A stretch of 64,000 bases of DNA, taken from NCBI GenBank assembly GCA_036172665.1, contig CM069877.1, positions 28,731,001 to 28,795,000 on the forward strand. The letters run 5' to 3'. A program made the position numbers and the translations under genes. Position 1 is the first letter of the stretch. Each line of letters begins with the position of its first letter. A model generated the notes under the pieces. It had not been told where the DNA came from. It saw only the letters and a program-made list of their open reading frames with translations, and made no database searches. This document shows positions 45,446 to 58,119 of this stretch, piece after piece. This DNA is from Prosopocoilus inquinatus. Lineage: Eukaryota; Arthropoda; Insecta; Coleoptera; Lucanidae.

Positions 45446-46660
45446 CGTTAACGAAAACAGAGCGATTTACATCAAGTGACGTGACGTCTCCACCCCTGAA
45501 CATTTTTGAAGCTCGAATTAAAAATTTGATTATGAAGTTTTCTTTTACTTTCTGTACAAATTTACCAAACCGATTTGTGTTTCCATTATTACAAAATTCT
45601 AAATGTAGAAATATATGAATTTCGAATCAAATATTTGATTAGTGGCAACATATTCGAAAATGCTAACTTTGTTTTGCAGGTAGAGTGCTCGTAAGCTCTG
45701 ATATTTTAATTTAATCTTTATCGATCTAGACCCACCCCTGCCTGCAATGCGGTGCCTGCGATAAAAGTCTTTCAAAGGCAGAGAATTATTATAAAGAACG
45801 TTAAGGTTGCCTTCCTATGTATTTCAGTCGGCAGCGTTCCCCGTCGACGTCTTTCCGCATAGGATGTGGTTTACGGTTGGTTAATAACGCAACCGAACAA
45901 AGTACAGATTACGTCGGAGAAATGAAATGCTTGCTGCTTGTTTGCACTCCTGCTTTCATCAAACTTAGGCAGGGAGGCGATTTGGTTGAATAATGCTTCG
46001 TTGCTTCTTGCTACAGGTATGGATAGATGGATGGTTGGTTTGTCGGCCTTCTGGCAGCTGGCCACGTTGTTTATGGCCATCAGACCCACTCACTTGCAAT
46101 AAAGCGAGGAACGTTCATGATTATTAAATACATGAATTTAAAACGCTTCGGTAACCTGCAAGGTCATTGTTCTTGGTATTGCTTGTATGGTAGTAAATTG
46201 CCTCCGAGAAAGTAACTGATTGAGGCCTTACTTTTTCATTCGAATAATAAAAAAAATATCTTGACTAGGAAGAAAATGTGTTGAAAAAGAATATTGTTAG
46301 GAATTTGGGGTTCGTTAAATTGTAAGACTACGGTTCAAATCAAATGCGAAATTTGAATCAATATTTATTTCTTTTGTTTATTTGTCACAGAATAGCCATA
46401 CTATATGACTAACTAGCTGAATTATGTAAATGAACCACTGAAGTATTTTTTCCGAAATCAGAATTTCATAGACCGATTACTTTAATCATTATGTAATGTA
46501 CTGGCCGTCAATAGCAGAACGTGCCGGTTAAACCATTATACAACAACTTCAACTGCACCTAATATCGCTAAAGAACACTGTTCTTTGTATAAGTGTACTT
46601 CCATAAGGTTGATCTCCACCTTCTGCAGGCCCAACTTAGAAAATAGCTATCGTTAGCATA
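45446..46660. other. unassigned sequence
   Basis: No recognised gene. Several 60-100 codon frames (for example 45,316-45,618, which begins inside R3) carry no motif. Confidence 0.4.
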
Positions 46661-47107
46661 CCCCGACTAGCCGACTAGGATAACCTTTAGCCCCGTGTAG
46701 GTAGCGCAATGGGAACCAAGGGAAAACGCATGAGGTTCCCTCCTCACAGTCTACTGGTGGAAAACGCAACCAGTAGGTTTCAGGAATCTAATCATAAACT
46801 TGTAAAACAAACTAGCATTCCCCGGCTAGGATAACCATAGCCCGCTGTAGGTAGTGCAATGGAACCAAGGGAAAACGCACGAGGTTCCCTCCTCACAGTC
46901 TACTGGGGGGAAACGCACCCAGTAGGTTTCAGGAATCTAATCATAAACTTGTAAAACAAACTAGCATTCCCCGGCTAGGATAACCATAGCCCGCTGTAGG
47001 TAGTGCAATGGAACCAAGGGAAAACGCACGAGGTTCCCTCCTCACAATCTACTGGGGGAAAATGCACCCAGTAGGTTTCAGGAATCTAATCATAAACTTG
47101 TAAAACA
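46661..47107 (+). repeat. 149-bp tandem repeat, three units
   Basis: AGGAATCTAATCATAAACTT ends each unit at 46,782, 46,931 and 47,080 (149 apart). Units two and three are nearly identical; the first is more diverged. Each has an internal inverted motif (CTACTGG ... CCAGTAG) that could form a small hairpin, plus GAGGTTCCCTCC. Confidence 0.9.
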
Positions 47108-48886
47108 ATTAACTGGTATTAGTCGACGACTGCACCGACTTTTTTATCATCTGATTGATAAATTATTACCAGCTGTTCATTCAGAGATATTAACATTGTA
47201 AAATCGTTAGACTGTATGTAAATAATAAACCCCGCACTAACCTGGATTCTAATTTCTCGACCGGTGCACTTCACAAGCTCACACCACCGATGCTAACATT
47301 ACACTGACTTACGATCCCTTACTTTTATTTTCCTTTATCTTGCCACTTACATAACTGACAATTTATAACGAGTTTTGGGCTAAATTTTCTTGAGCGGTGA
47401 ATCATTTTAAGACAGGGACAATGTCGCTCTAATTGCGCAACGGATGTACTGAAGTTATTTCTGATTAAATAATCCCAACACCCAAAATATTTAGTGTAAA
47501 CAAAGGAAAATAAACTTTAACCAAGAGAAACTTTATGTAACTCCACAAAATTTATTTTAAAATTAAACTCGATGTACTTAATAAACTAATTTATTTAATG
47601 CATTACTAATTTATTTCAATCGCCGAACTCTAATGCGAACTGTCTTTTCGTTCTCAGAGCGCTCGCTTTTATAAGCCGGCTGATTAGGTGATTTTTCTTC
47701 GCCTAGAAAACCTAGAAAATTCTGTCGGGCGAAGCAGACAGACATCCGCCGAAGTTTCAAGACTCTGACGCGGTCTGACGCAAGTAACTTCGGTTAGGTG
47801 AATCATCATAATATTTTGTGGTATACGAAACTAGAAACGATGTAGTTCCATAAATTTGTTTGTAAGCAGTTTCCATGTACAGCATTGACTAGTTAGCTTT
47901 TAAAGTTATACTTCGGCGCTTTTTCGATTCATTTGGTGTGCGATACAGGCGGCATCTGCCGGCCAGACCCCAATACGCGGTCGTGATCAGTTATACCTAT
48001 AAATTTATTACGGAATCTTTTTATTTAGATTTATTTAGATGAATTCTCCATTCTAGTAATAAATTCATCACAGAAGCCCCGGACTGTCATCTGAATGCCG
48101 CATGTCCATTAGTTTTTGTAACCTTCTCACGAGAATTTTAAGTTTTTCGAAATCGTTCGCTTTATAAGTAACATGTGATCAAAAAATCCGGGCTTTGGAT
48201 GTCTAAACGTCAGTCTTTGCTTAAGGTGTTTTGAGATGTACTGAAGAAATTAATGTCATTCTGATTCTGATTAACAAAATGCTCTAAGAAAAAATAAACG
48301 TTTATACCAAGGGTGATGGAATTTTATGATCACATTTTACTTAGATCAGTCTCCTTATAATCCATTGTCCCTACTGAATAAGTCCCAAATTTGATTTCGA
48401 GCGTTCCGCCAAAGCATTCTTGTAAATAATTTTTTTTTGCGTTAACCATCTTTGGTTGTCACTGTGGGCAATATAAATCGATATTTTGACGGTCGATTTT
48501 ACGTACCCTTTCTTAGTGAATTTTATACTAGAAGTGTGTGACCTCCCTTAACCTTAGTCTTACTCTTCGCGCTGCTTTACCTTTCGTCAGTATCTAACAC
48601 TTACATTGAACGGTTGTGTTACGTCTCCGCTCTGGCCAAATTTAAGGATGACGTTTGATAAGTTTCCTTACCTCCTCTAATGACGCAAACCTGACCAGAA
48701 GCGAATTTTCCTTCCTCCGAGTCCTGTTACATAGTTATTATCAAGGCCAGTGAAACGTGTAGTAACGAAAGGAGCGTTTAGCGCTTTTCGGCCCAAACCG
48801 GGGCATCAGGTAAGGACCTGCGCCAACCAATAACCTACCGTAAGCTAAGTCGGTCGAACCGTCGAAGGCTGTGCTGCTGATAAGAG
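47108..48886. other. unassigned sequence
   Basis: No recognisable gene. The 48,610-48,880 part is GC-richer and may belong, with the sequence up to about 49,200, to an old LTR or other element. No paired LTR was found. Confidence 0.4.
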
Positions 48887-48927
48887 TTGCGTAACGGTGC
48901 CCGCTCGGTAGAGACGGTGTGGGAAAA
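48887..48927 (+). repeat. short dispersed repeat, copy 2
   Basis: TTGCGTAACGGTGCCCGCTC, continuing to GGTGTGGGAAAA, matches 43,142-43,181. Confidence 0.6.
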
Positions 48928-51216
48928 GTCGCAAGATGTTACAGGAAAGGGCGCCACTCAGCGATGGTCACGAAACTTACTAATATTGAAGATACACTAC
49001 TGGGAGAGTGTATCTTAGTTCGTACCCGAAAAGCCCAGCACCATCGGATTCGCTTCCTGTCGGTATACCTCCCCAACTTCCGTGCGTAGGGGAAATTGAC
49101 GGTTAAGGTATTCAAAGAGGAAAGTTAATTTTCTGAAACCCTTCCTCAAAAGTGATGTAAGTTATTCAACAACAGTGTGATTCCCGGAATAAACCCTGTT
49201 TCTGCCTAAAGTAAACTCTTTATTTATTAACGCAAAAGCCGCACGTAGATGGAAATTAAGAGTAAACCGTCTAACAAGTCGATCGGCTGTGAACATAAAA
49301 ATTAAGTAAATATAACAAGGCCTAAAACGTCATCTCAAAGCGCTTCTACGGGAGTACTCTCGTATTCGCTTACGCCAAACCAACATCAAACAGTGTTCGC
49401 AACTTTATCCTCTTAAAAAAATTAAAAAGGTGGAGGCGTGAAGCGTAGGAATCAAATTTACAATAATGTTCTGAGGGAGTCAGCGATTGCTACAAAAATA
49501 GACATCCAAATACAGTCTAAAAAAAAACACAAAATGCAAAAACGTCAGCCAAAAGGGCATATCACAACAAGTCAAAGAAAATGGATTAGTCTTCAGGAGA
49601 GTTTATCACCGCGGTGAAAAAAAAAGAGGAAACCAGTCGTTCCGGCTACCGATTATAACCTTTTTTTGTAATTTATTTTGTGGAACTGACTTGACAATTT
49701 TTTCCGCTGCTCTTTTCAACGGCAATGTTTGTTGACCCATTCTGATCCATGGACAAGTGCTAAGCCCTAAGACCATCAAGTACACCGGCCTGTAGGATAC
49801 TTCACTTATGTGTTTGACTGTCCCTGCTGCTCTTTTGAAAGATCATCTGGACCTGCTGTGCTGTTCTGTACGATCCTCGTAACATAGTCAACATCACCCC
49901 GGCAAAAGGCAAAATCTACCTTGCGAATCTTATATTGCAGAACAATACTTTCAAATTCAAGTTGCATTTATTACATTTCCTCTTTATTAACTTCATTTTA
50001 CATATACTTAGTCAATTTAAGACAATTTAATTCAATTTAATCATTGTTTTTAGTTCATTGATAGTCTTAGTTAATTTTCACAAATTTTGAACTGTCACAG
50101 ATTTCTGTGAGACAGAGGAAATTTCCTAAGTACGTACCGATTTATGTTTTTGAAATATTTTAAGGTAGTTTTGAATTTTGAGGATAACCGATATCCAACT
50201 TTGAATTTAAACTTTTAAAACTTTTAAAACTGCAAAAGCTTTTTTATTTTACGTTTTAGGAAAAAAAGATTCTGTATAAAAACTTTTGCTTGCATTAAAA
50301 CCTACAAAAATGTTAGAAAAGTTCACGAACTGCATCGTTTATGGCTTTAAATACAGAAAACATGCTTACTTACTCTCAAAAACTTGTCTAAGTTCAAATT
50401 ACGTTCAGAATCGCATTACCCGGATCTGTCAAAATTATTAATGAAACTTATCCCTTAAGGTCTTGTTGATAATTAATACCTCTTAAAGTTATGGGAAATG
50501 ACAGCATTATTAGCCCTTATTTTTCTGGAAGAAAATTTAAATCAATTCAGTTATTTGCAAATGTTAAAAAATTTTGCTTTTCCGTCACTGGTGGGTATGA
50601 GTTTGGAAAACATTTATTTGCAGCAGAATGTATGTCCTGCACATTTCACAAATTTAATTAAAGGGTAGCTTGATGACCATTTGCCTGGAAGATGGATCAG
50701 ACATTTTGGACCAATACATTGGTCATGGTACAAATTCAAAAACTTTAAATTAAAAAATTAAAACGGTAATTAGTGAAATAGAAATTGAAACGTTAACAAA
50801 TGTGTATACCGAATTTAGGTAGAAGTGGATGGGATTATATTTAATATTTTTTTCCCATATTAAAAACTTAATTGCGGTTTCAATTTTTTAACAAAGGAAA
50901 TGCAACAATGGAAACAATTAAGAATATACCAAAATTACATGTCACTATACCATTGCAGAAAACCTGTGGACACACTGTTTTATCGCTGTTTATAATTTCT
51001 GCGCATTATTGAATTGTTGTCTTGGACACATCCAAGTTTTTTTTTTTAACTGTTAAAGTTATTTATGGCTAAAAGTAATCAATACCTTGGGCATATTTAC
51101 TTCAGTTGGTGCCTGTCAGTAACTATTTTAAATATACTTCCATTGTGGAATTTTCCTTACTTTTTTTGTCCACGACCTCCTTTCCGAATTTATGAGCTGA
51201 CCGCCGATATTACACA
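48928..51216. other. unassigned sequence
   Basis: A 9-bp perfect stem (AGATACACT / AGTGTATCT) lies near 48,990-49,016. The rest is AT-rich with no motif-bearing frame. Confidence 0.4.
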
Positions 51217-51262
51217 ATGTCCATCTGTGAAAATGACAATTCAGTGAATTCAGTGTACGAAG
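51217..51262 (+). other. candidate short first coding exon
   Basis: An ATG at 51,217 opens a 15-codon frame (MSICENDNSVNSVYE) that runs uninterrupted into GAAG|GTAAGC, a good 5' splice site at 51,263. The codons look protein-like and the upstream ACACA context is acceptable for initiation. There is no homology or downstream exon to confirm it, so this is speculative. Confidence 0.2.
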
Positions 51263-52131
51263 GTAAGCTCTGTTCATGATAGTATACTATTGTCTGCGTA
51301 GTGTAAACTTGGTATATACAGCTCGCATAACAATTTCTTCTTTATTTTTATAGTGCATTGTTTAGGACTTTTGTCAATACTGTATATTAGAAAAAAACCA
51401 AAAGACCGTTAGTGATTCCACTGCCACAGTATCTTAACAATCTTCTAATTTGACAACTAATTTTCGTTTTTTTTTTCGATTAAACTTAATACCTATGTTC
51501 TGTATGTCTTCATATTTTTCAGCTTTTGTGTTTCAAGTTCATTTTTCTTTTTGGTAAACAATGATTCAACATGCACTTGGCTTCCCAAAAAATTTTTACG
51601 TTCTAATCGGATAATTCCTTCATTTTTTCTTTTGCGTTTAAATAATTAAATTAAGAAAAGTATCACACACCGAAAGTGATTTACGGTACACCATAAAAGT
51701 TAATTTAATAAATAATTTTGAATTTGAAACTTAATTTTTTATTATAAGATAATGGTACCCAAAAATGAGGCAAAAATATTTTATACAATCCACACGTACG
51801 TCCATTCATTCAAGAATCGAATAATGAGTGGAATTTTACGACGCTGGTAAACAAGTAGCAACAGTCTGTGACTTTACATAATAAATTAACTTCATCGCAT
51901 TGAATATTCAGAAAGTTTCGAATAAATCCAGTTCTATTCACGTTTTACAAATAGAATTAATTATTGGCATCTGTTGTGTAACGGTGAGTGATTTAATGCG
52001 ACGTAAGCACTATTCAGGTGGATGTCGTGTTTTTGTCAAAGAACAAAAATTACTAGAGAGATACTCCATAAAAACAGATTATTACTATTATTTAAAGTGT
52101 ACGAGATTGGATAGATATTATATTAGCAAAG
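51263..52131. other. unassigned AT-rich sequence
   Basis: No feature supported. Confidence 0.4.
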
Positions 52132-52270
52132 GCTGGCGATTCTTAGGATATCTGGTAAAAACCAGAGGAGCGCGAGGATGGAGACTGCCTCGCATACAAA
52201 AACCGTATAGCGGAGAAGTTGCTTTGTTTACCATTACACTGGTTTTTACTAAATTTCCCAGGAATCGCTG
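52132..52270. repeat. imperfect long hairpin
   Basis: GGCGATTCTTAGGATATCTG, continuing GTAAAAACCAG, pairs imperfectly with 52,239-52,270 (CACTGGTTTTTACTAAATTT then CCCAGGAATCGCTGACC). About 70 bases separate the arms. It could be a decayed MITE or a transcribed hairpin. Confidence 0.5.
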
Positions 52271-53739
52271 ACCTCTGATTATTAGATTTTTTAGCACAGT
52301 AGAAGATAAGACAGGTATACCGGTAAACCCAACCACTCACCGAAATCGATGCGCTCTAGTGTAAAGTAATGCGTGAAAGGAAACTGTATAAAAGGTAGCC
52401 TCGAGAACGAATATTAAAGCACGCATTAAAATGAGTTTAACTTTAACTTTACACTTTTGCTCTTTCAGTTAAATTTCTGTCAGTGGAGCTCTGGAAAGGT
52501 TAAATGTTAGGGAGAATGATGGTAGATATGTTAACATAGTTAGATACCTTAATACAGTTTTATTTTATAATTTATTTTATCGAGCACTTGCATTTTTGTG
52601 TCAGTCGCAGTTGCCAAATGTTGCAACGTAACAAATCTGTGCTCGAGGCGTATATCTTATCGCAATTCTTTTATGATGGGCTAGACACTAGATTCAATTC
52701 ATTGGTCTTGCTCCGATACCACCCCGCATTGTGCTATCCCTTTCACACTCTGAGTTTTATGTTCGCCTGACCGCGTCCGTAGCGATAGAGGCGTCGAAAC
52801 ACCTCTTTATTTACCACCGTGGATTTTAGTAAGGATGTGCGAAGTAATTAATTAAACTCTACGTATTGAGTCGTCGAATCAAAGTAGGCTCGAGGACTTG
52901 GTGGTGACCGTGGTCGTTATCCATCTTTGTACACCTTCTGGAGAACCCAGGTTTCTTTCATGTTTCGTCTTCTTTACAAAAGATATCGACGTTCTCGACT
53001 GCTGCTGCTGTTGTCGCTTTTGCTGTAGTAACTGCTACCGGTAGTCATCATTTTTGACGTTACCTAACGTATTGAACTTAAAATAATTTTATTAAACCGC
53101 AAAATATCAAACACTGCGTGCATTTCGTTAAGTGTTCCGCAGAAATCCGCTCTTAGTGCAACTTTGTTTGGTATGCAGCCTGTTTCAAAGCAAAGCGACA
53201 GAAAAGAAAGAAAATGTGTCTTTATGTAAATGAGGGATGCCGATTTTTTGTCAAAAGCATCGATCTTGAATCGATTCAGATCGTGTATGTTACATATCGA
53301 ATCGATAAAAAATCGAGCAAAAGAAAATCAATTTATCCAAGATCGATTTATACAAGGTGATTCATTAGCTCACTGACGAGCTTCGCCATTTGAAAGCTCA
53401 TTATTTTAAATAAAAAATCGTTGGTGCGGACTTCAGAGTCCTGATCCTAATTATTTTAATGTTTCAAAATCACTTAAATATATAAATTCCTAAAAATTCA
53501 AAATCATGTCTTCCTCCGTTGCTTTACAACGACGCGACGAACTAGAGTTTTTCACTCGAACAAAGATGTTCAGACTCATTTATTTGTTCTTTTACACCTT
53601 TACAGTATACAGTATTAAAAGTAAACATAAATACAATGTATACATAATGTTCATCAATCAATTAATTGATGTTATATTCTACGTATTTCAACTTTTTTAA
53701 GTTATCTACGTCTAGTTTCTGTTATTTTTTTGTCGAGTA
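52271..53739. other. unassigned sequence
   Basis: No recognised gene. A CTGCTGCTGCTGTTGTCG microsatellite is near 52,999. TACAAGGTGATTCATTAG near 53,353 is a weak transposon-end look-alike. Confidence 0.4.
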
Positions 53740-54130
53740 TCAAAATCAATCAAAATTAACCTCTCATAGTCAACTCAAACAAGAAAGAATGAAAGCCAGA
53801 CATTTTTAAAAAATCAACGAAAATTAGGACCAAGCCAACGATCAATATTGACTCCCACGCAAGGAAAAATTTATTAAAATTAAGCCCCCCAAATCGTCGA
53901 TATTCTTTTGTTTCTTGTTCGTTACGTCCTGCGTATTTTGATAATTTTTGTTTCAATTCTCTAGTTTTTTCCATTCATTTTTTATCAAAAATTAAGCCCG
54001 AGTAATCTCGAGGTTAACTCAGTCCAACACAATTTTTTTTTAATCAACGAAAATTAGTGCCAACCCGCTTTCTAGGTCAACTTTCGCTGAAACAAAATTT
54101 AAGAACCAAGGAAATTTTTTTTTAAATAAA
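53740..54130. repeat. diverged AT-rich tandem repeat (two to three units)
   Basis: Units contain ATCAACGAAAATTAG, CCAAC and GGTTAACTCAGTCCAACAC cores, AT-rich spacers, and TAAATCGTCGATATCCTTTT-type ends (53,893 and 54,150). It is loosely related to the blocks at 2.1-3.9 kb through the GGTCAAC / CTCAAC cores. Confidence 0.45.
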
Positions 54131-54279
54131 AAATATAAGGATTAAGGCCGTAAATCGTCGATATCCTTTTGTTTCTCGTTCATTGTATTCTTTTGTTGTT
54201 TCAGTTCTCTCTTTTGTTTTCCGTATGCTTCATTTGGTTGATTTCCAATTTTAGTAACAGCATTATTATGTGGGCTTTC

Positions 54280-54477
54280 ATACGGCAGAAGGCAGAGCTT
54301 GTCGGTGAGCTAAACCACAATGTATTTTTTCAAAAATTAAACACACTTTCACTTTATGAAAGATCATTTACATATGCCATTTTCTCCAAGTACAATGACT
54401 TACCTCATGAATTTAAACTTTTAAATCCAGCCGCTTTCAAATTACATTTAAAAAACATGCTATTCGTGTCGCAGTAA
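54280..54477 (+). pseudogene. possible LINE RT C-terminal relic
   Basis: The last 45 codons of the plus-strand frame ending at 54,477 read LYERSFTYAIFSKYNDLPHE followed by FKLLNPAAFKLHLKNMLF. This fits the RSF...YN.LP......FK..L tail of CR1/Jockey-group retrotransposon polyproteins. Nothing upstream is recognisable as RT, so it is either a short remnant or a coincidence. Confidence 0.4.
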
Positions 54478-55136
54478 AATTAATTGACACAGATTGCTAC
54501 TTAAAATAATTATTTTTCTTACTGGCTGTTCTTCTCTTCCCTTCGTAATTTCGCTATTTGTACACAAATGTCAATATTATTTTTTTTATAGTTTTTTTTT
54601 TAGCTTTAATAAGCTTAATTTAAATTAAATTTAAGTTTTCTTAATTTAGGCATTTTCATATATCAAATTTAACCAGAGTACCAATTTTGCTAAACTCATC
54701 ACTGATCATCTCTAGTTACACTAAAATATCTAAAGTCATGAAAATCAACTTTTTAGTATTTTGTTTATGTGGAAAAGAAACATTGAATTATCAATTCGGG
54801 TATAGGAAACTAAATATATCAAATAGTCTTACAATACTAACAAAAATTATGCTACTTTGTTACAAGCGGACCAGAAATTATACTTTTTGGAGATTTTATA
54901 ATAATAATCGGTGATTCAAATCCACTAATTGAGACAAACGTTTATAATTACCAAAAATATTAAGAAAAATGGTCCGAATTCTGATCTTTTGATTAAAGAG
55001 CGATATTTGATTAGTGGTACACGATTAAAATAAATAAGAAACGCCGCAGCTTTATGTCATTGCAATGTATAAGGAAGTGACAGACGAGCATTGCTATGAG
55101 AACATGCTTGAACTATAGAAAGTACCACAATGAATG
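54478..55136. other. unassigned AT-rich sequence
   Basis: No supported feature. Confidence 0.4.
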
Positions 55137-57185
55137 CCGAACTACCTTGGTAACAAGAATTTTCAAAAGTATCAAAATGGTACTAAAGTATCACCTCTGG
55201 TAACACTCCTTGTTTTATACCGTCTTGAGGCGCACATAAATAAATGTATACCTCCTAGTACATACCGTAACTGTAATGCTTTTGTCAAGTGTCATTTTCT
55301 AGGTTTAGTACATCAGGCGCTTTTTTCCTTTATGAAACATTTAACATTAACATTAATAATAAGGTGTTTTTATGTAAATCAGAGATATTGTACGTCAAGA
55401 AACTCAGCAGTTTCGTTAGTCCTTTCTCACATCTGTCTGTCTCCCTTCAATGCGCAGAGGGATGGTAAACATCCTGTTAACGTAGCCATTTATGTGGTTA
55501 ACATGTAACAATCATACAGTGTTTTCGTTTGATGTTCAACAATAACAGTTGTTTCTACTCACCGGGGCTCTTCTGCCCCTTTCCCTTTCCAACTTTCCTA
55601 GATGCTGCAGTTTCTCGCTGGAGGAGGAACTCACGGCAAAGGTATCCACAAATGCCCATCTCCGTACTTCGCATGCATAAATGTAAACCCCATGTATATA
55701 TTAGCATACCTTGCATCTTGAGCATGTGCCCTAAGGATCATTGACGTTTCTGACTTCTACAGTGTCGAACACTGGCCACAATTCAGTCAATGCCAAGTCA
55801 CGACCTTTCTTGAGAAGCACAATTCAATCCACTAGGTCAGGTAAACAGCTAGCTGTGTTTCCGACATTATCTACTAGTGATAGAAAAAACCATTCGTTTT
55901 GCTGAGGTCATTCACCATTCACCGGAAAGAGTCATTCGTGAATGGTCGTTCATGAATCACTTCACTTAACCGGTGACGGTGAGCTCAAGCCCAATTCGAC
56001 TCACCATTCATCGTTCACGAGAGCTGGCTCTTTTGGATGAATGATCATTCACCATTAGCTCTTTTGAGTAAATGATTATTTGTGTTCACCAAAGCTGGCT
56101 CTGCTGATTGAATGACCAGTCCTCGATACACAAATGACTCATTTCTGTATGAATAACCATTCAATCGAGAGAGTCAACTCTAGTGAACGCGAATGATTAA
56201 ACTTAAGTGATACTCTTGCATGCGAAGTAAGGGCTACTAAATTGTCAAATGGTATCGTTTATGATAAGCATCGTTTTACATGTACTTTATACACTTTATA
56301 AAGAGAATCTGATTTTTATTTATTTGTTATAATCCTTGCATTCATTTTTATTAAACAATGTATCTAAAGACTTATAAAAATAAGTTATGTATAAAATATT
56401 TATTTATTTAAGAGTGAGTGAATAAAATAGTCAGGCCTGCTCTCGTGAATAGTGAATGTGTCATTCACCATTTATTCGTGAAAGTGTCATTCACCATTCA
56501 CTCGTGAATATTGAATGTGCCATTCATCATTCACTCGTGAATGACTCATTCATTATTCATGACTCATTTGTGTACACCATTCATGAATGATCATTCATTT
56601 TTGAAGAGTGAGTGAATGACCATTCATTTGAAAGAGTCAGCTCTCGTGAGCGACTCATTCACGAATGGCCCAACACTATTATCTACCCTTTGTCCAAGCC
56701 ACTGGCGGATATAGAACAATGCCACATACAAGTAGAGGTGATAATCTACCTTCCCGACCATTCGGCAGATACAAAACAATCCCCAGAGAACACAATCTTG
56801 ATAATCTACCCTGTCGACATTCGACGGATACAGAACTATCCCCAGGTAACCCAATCTTGATAATCTACCCTGTTGACCTTCGACGGATACAGAACTGCTA
56901 CTCATCAACAACTTATATTTTGAACAAACTCCTTAATCAAATATCACTGCATTTCCTTAACACGCGAACAATCCCATTTACGTGCATCTTCCGTAAGGTG
57001 CTTTAACCCCTAAATATAGCCCGAGACTGTCTGTGTTTTTTTCGGTCTCATATTACTCAAGTGCGTTGCTGTTTTGGTTATCGCAGACAAAATAAACAGA
57101 ACCCGACCGAGATATACAGATTCATTGACTAAATGGGATTTATACATTAATTCTAATTTTTATAAAAATATACAACTGCAACAGT
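55137..57185 (+). repeat. R1 dispersed repeat split by a hAT element
   Basis: The head (AAAAGTATCAAAATGG, 55,160) and body align with the 26.4-27.8 kb copy throughout, with the R2 fragment absent at about 55,345. At 55,874 it is interrupted by the 804-bp hAT-type element and resumes at 56,679. Four units of about 60 bases (ATAATCTACC at 56,741, 56,801 and 56,860, plus a diverged first unit) form an internal minisatellite. Confidence 0.8.
55875..56678. mobile_element. hAT-type MITE, 8-bp target duplication
   Basis: The ends read TAGTGATAGAAAAAACCATT and, complemented, TAGTGTTGGGCCATTCGTGA. The flanks are a perfect TTATCTAC duplication (55,867-55,874 and 56,679-56,686). The unoccupied site is seen in the related R1 copy at about 27,264-27,276 (CATTATCTATCC). 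The interior is packed with short GAATGA / TCATTCAC motifs in both orientations and lacks a transposase. The TAGTG ends and 8-bp duplication fit the hAT superfamily. Confidence 0.85.
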
Positions 57186-57814
57186 ATAGAATATTTCGGA
57201 TGTTTCCTTGTAACTTAATTCCAATATTACCTTTGCAAACTGCAATCGCTCGAAACCTAGCGTGAAACGGAGCTACTATTTTTCCATTCTGCCAAACAAT
57301 GAATATTCTGTCTAGGAATAATTTAAATTCATTAGTCACGCTCACGCACGGCGGCATCCTATTATGAACTTATTGTACGTTACATTGTGATTATACTGTC
57401 TAGCTAATAAATTGTATTCAGTTGGCGTAGTACACTGCCTTCCAAAAGTATTCGTCCGGAAAGCAATAAAACGGGGCGAAACGAAGCCTTATAAAAATAC
57501 TCTTAAGGAGTTTGTTCGTCCTTATGACAACTACTTATCTTTATCTTTATCTTTGCCAGATCGTTTATCTTCTACCTGAGGCAAAGTACATTGTGTATAC
57601 TTTACACACAGGTGTTCCGAGGAAATAAAGAAGCACATTTTATGTATATTTCACCAAAAAAACTTGATTAACAAAACTCGTGCAGGTTTCTGGTGACTTG
57701 TAACAAATCCTTTTTGCAAATGCCTAAAAACAAATGTGAAAAAGAAATGTTGAATATCATGTGTAGTATACGTTTTTAATTTATGCGTGTATTTGTGTGA
57801 ACTAAAATATATCA
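57186..57814. other. unassigned sequence
   Basis: It contains a small TATCTTTATCTTTATCTTTG run near 57,536. No gene recognised. Confidence 0.4.
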
Positions 57815-58119
57815 ACAGATAAAACAGCGACATCCTACGACCGCTTTTTGACCTGACATTGCAGTAGGATAGACAAACTGAAGCGAATTTGCTCCTAATG
57901 AATCCCCCATCCAAGGCGGCCATGCTTGCTGTCAAAGCATAATGAAAGTTTTACAAAATTTTGTTGCAAAATGTTTGGGGCTGAAACAGCTGTACAGAGT
58001 CTGCTTGAGGTTTTCACTGCAATTAAAAACGATTTGCAACAAAATTTTGTAAAACTTTCATTATGCTTTTACAGCAAGCATGGGGGACTTATTAGGAGCA
58101 AATTCGCTTCAGTTCATTA
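57815..58119. mobile_element. R2 element, foldback copy
   Basis: The left side is CAGATAAAACAGCGACATCC, then CATTGCAGTAGGATAGAC, then the GCGGCCATGCTTGCTG segment. The inner left arm (ACTGAAGCGAATTTGCTCCT ... AATGAAAGTTTTACAAAATT) recurs inverted at about 58,030-58,115, with a short gap where the right arm lacks the GGCGGCC piece. The middle holds GGGGCTGAAACAGCTGTACA, related to the expanded hairpin at 34.3 kb. This copy shows the likely original structure of R2: a small foldback element. Confidence 0.7.

Noticed and set aside
48610..49210. Solo LTR of a Gypsy-type retrotransposon
   Set aside because: Composition and a possible AATAAA signal are suggestive, but no second LTR, primer-binding site or target duplication is visible.
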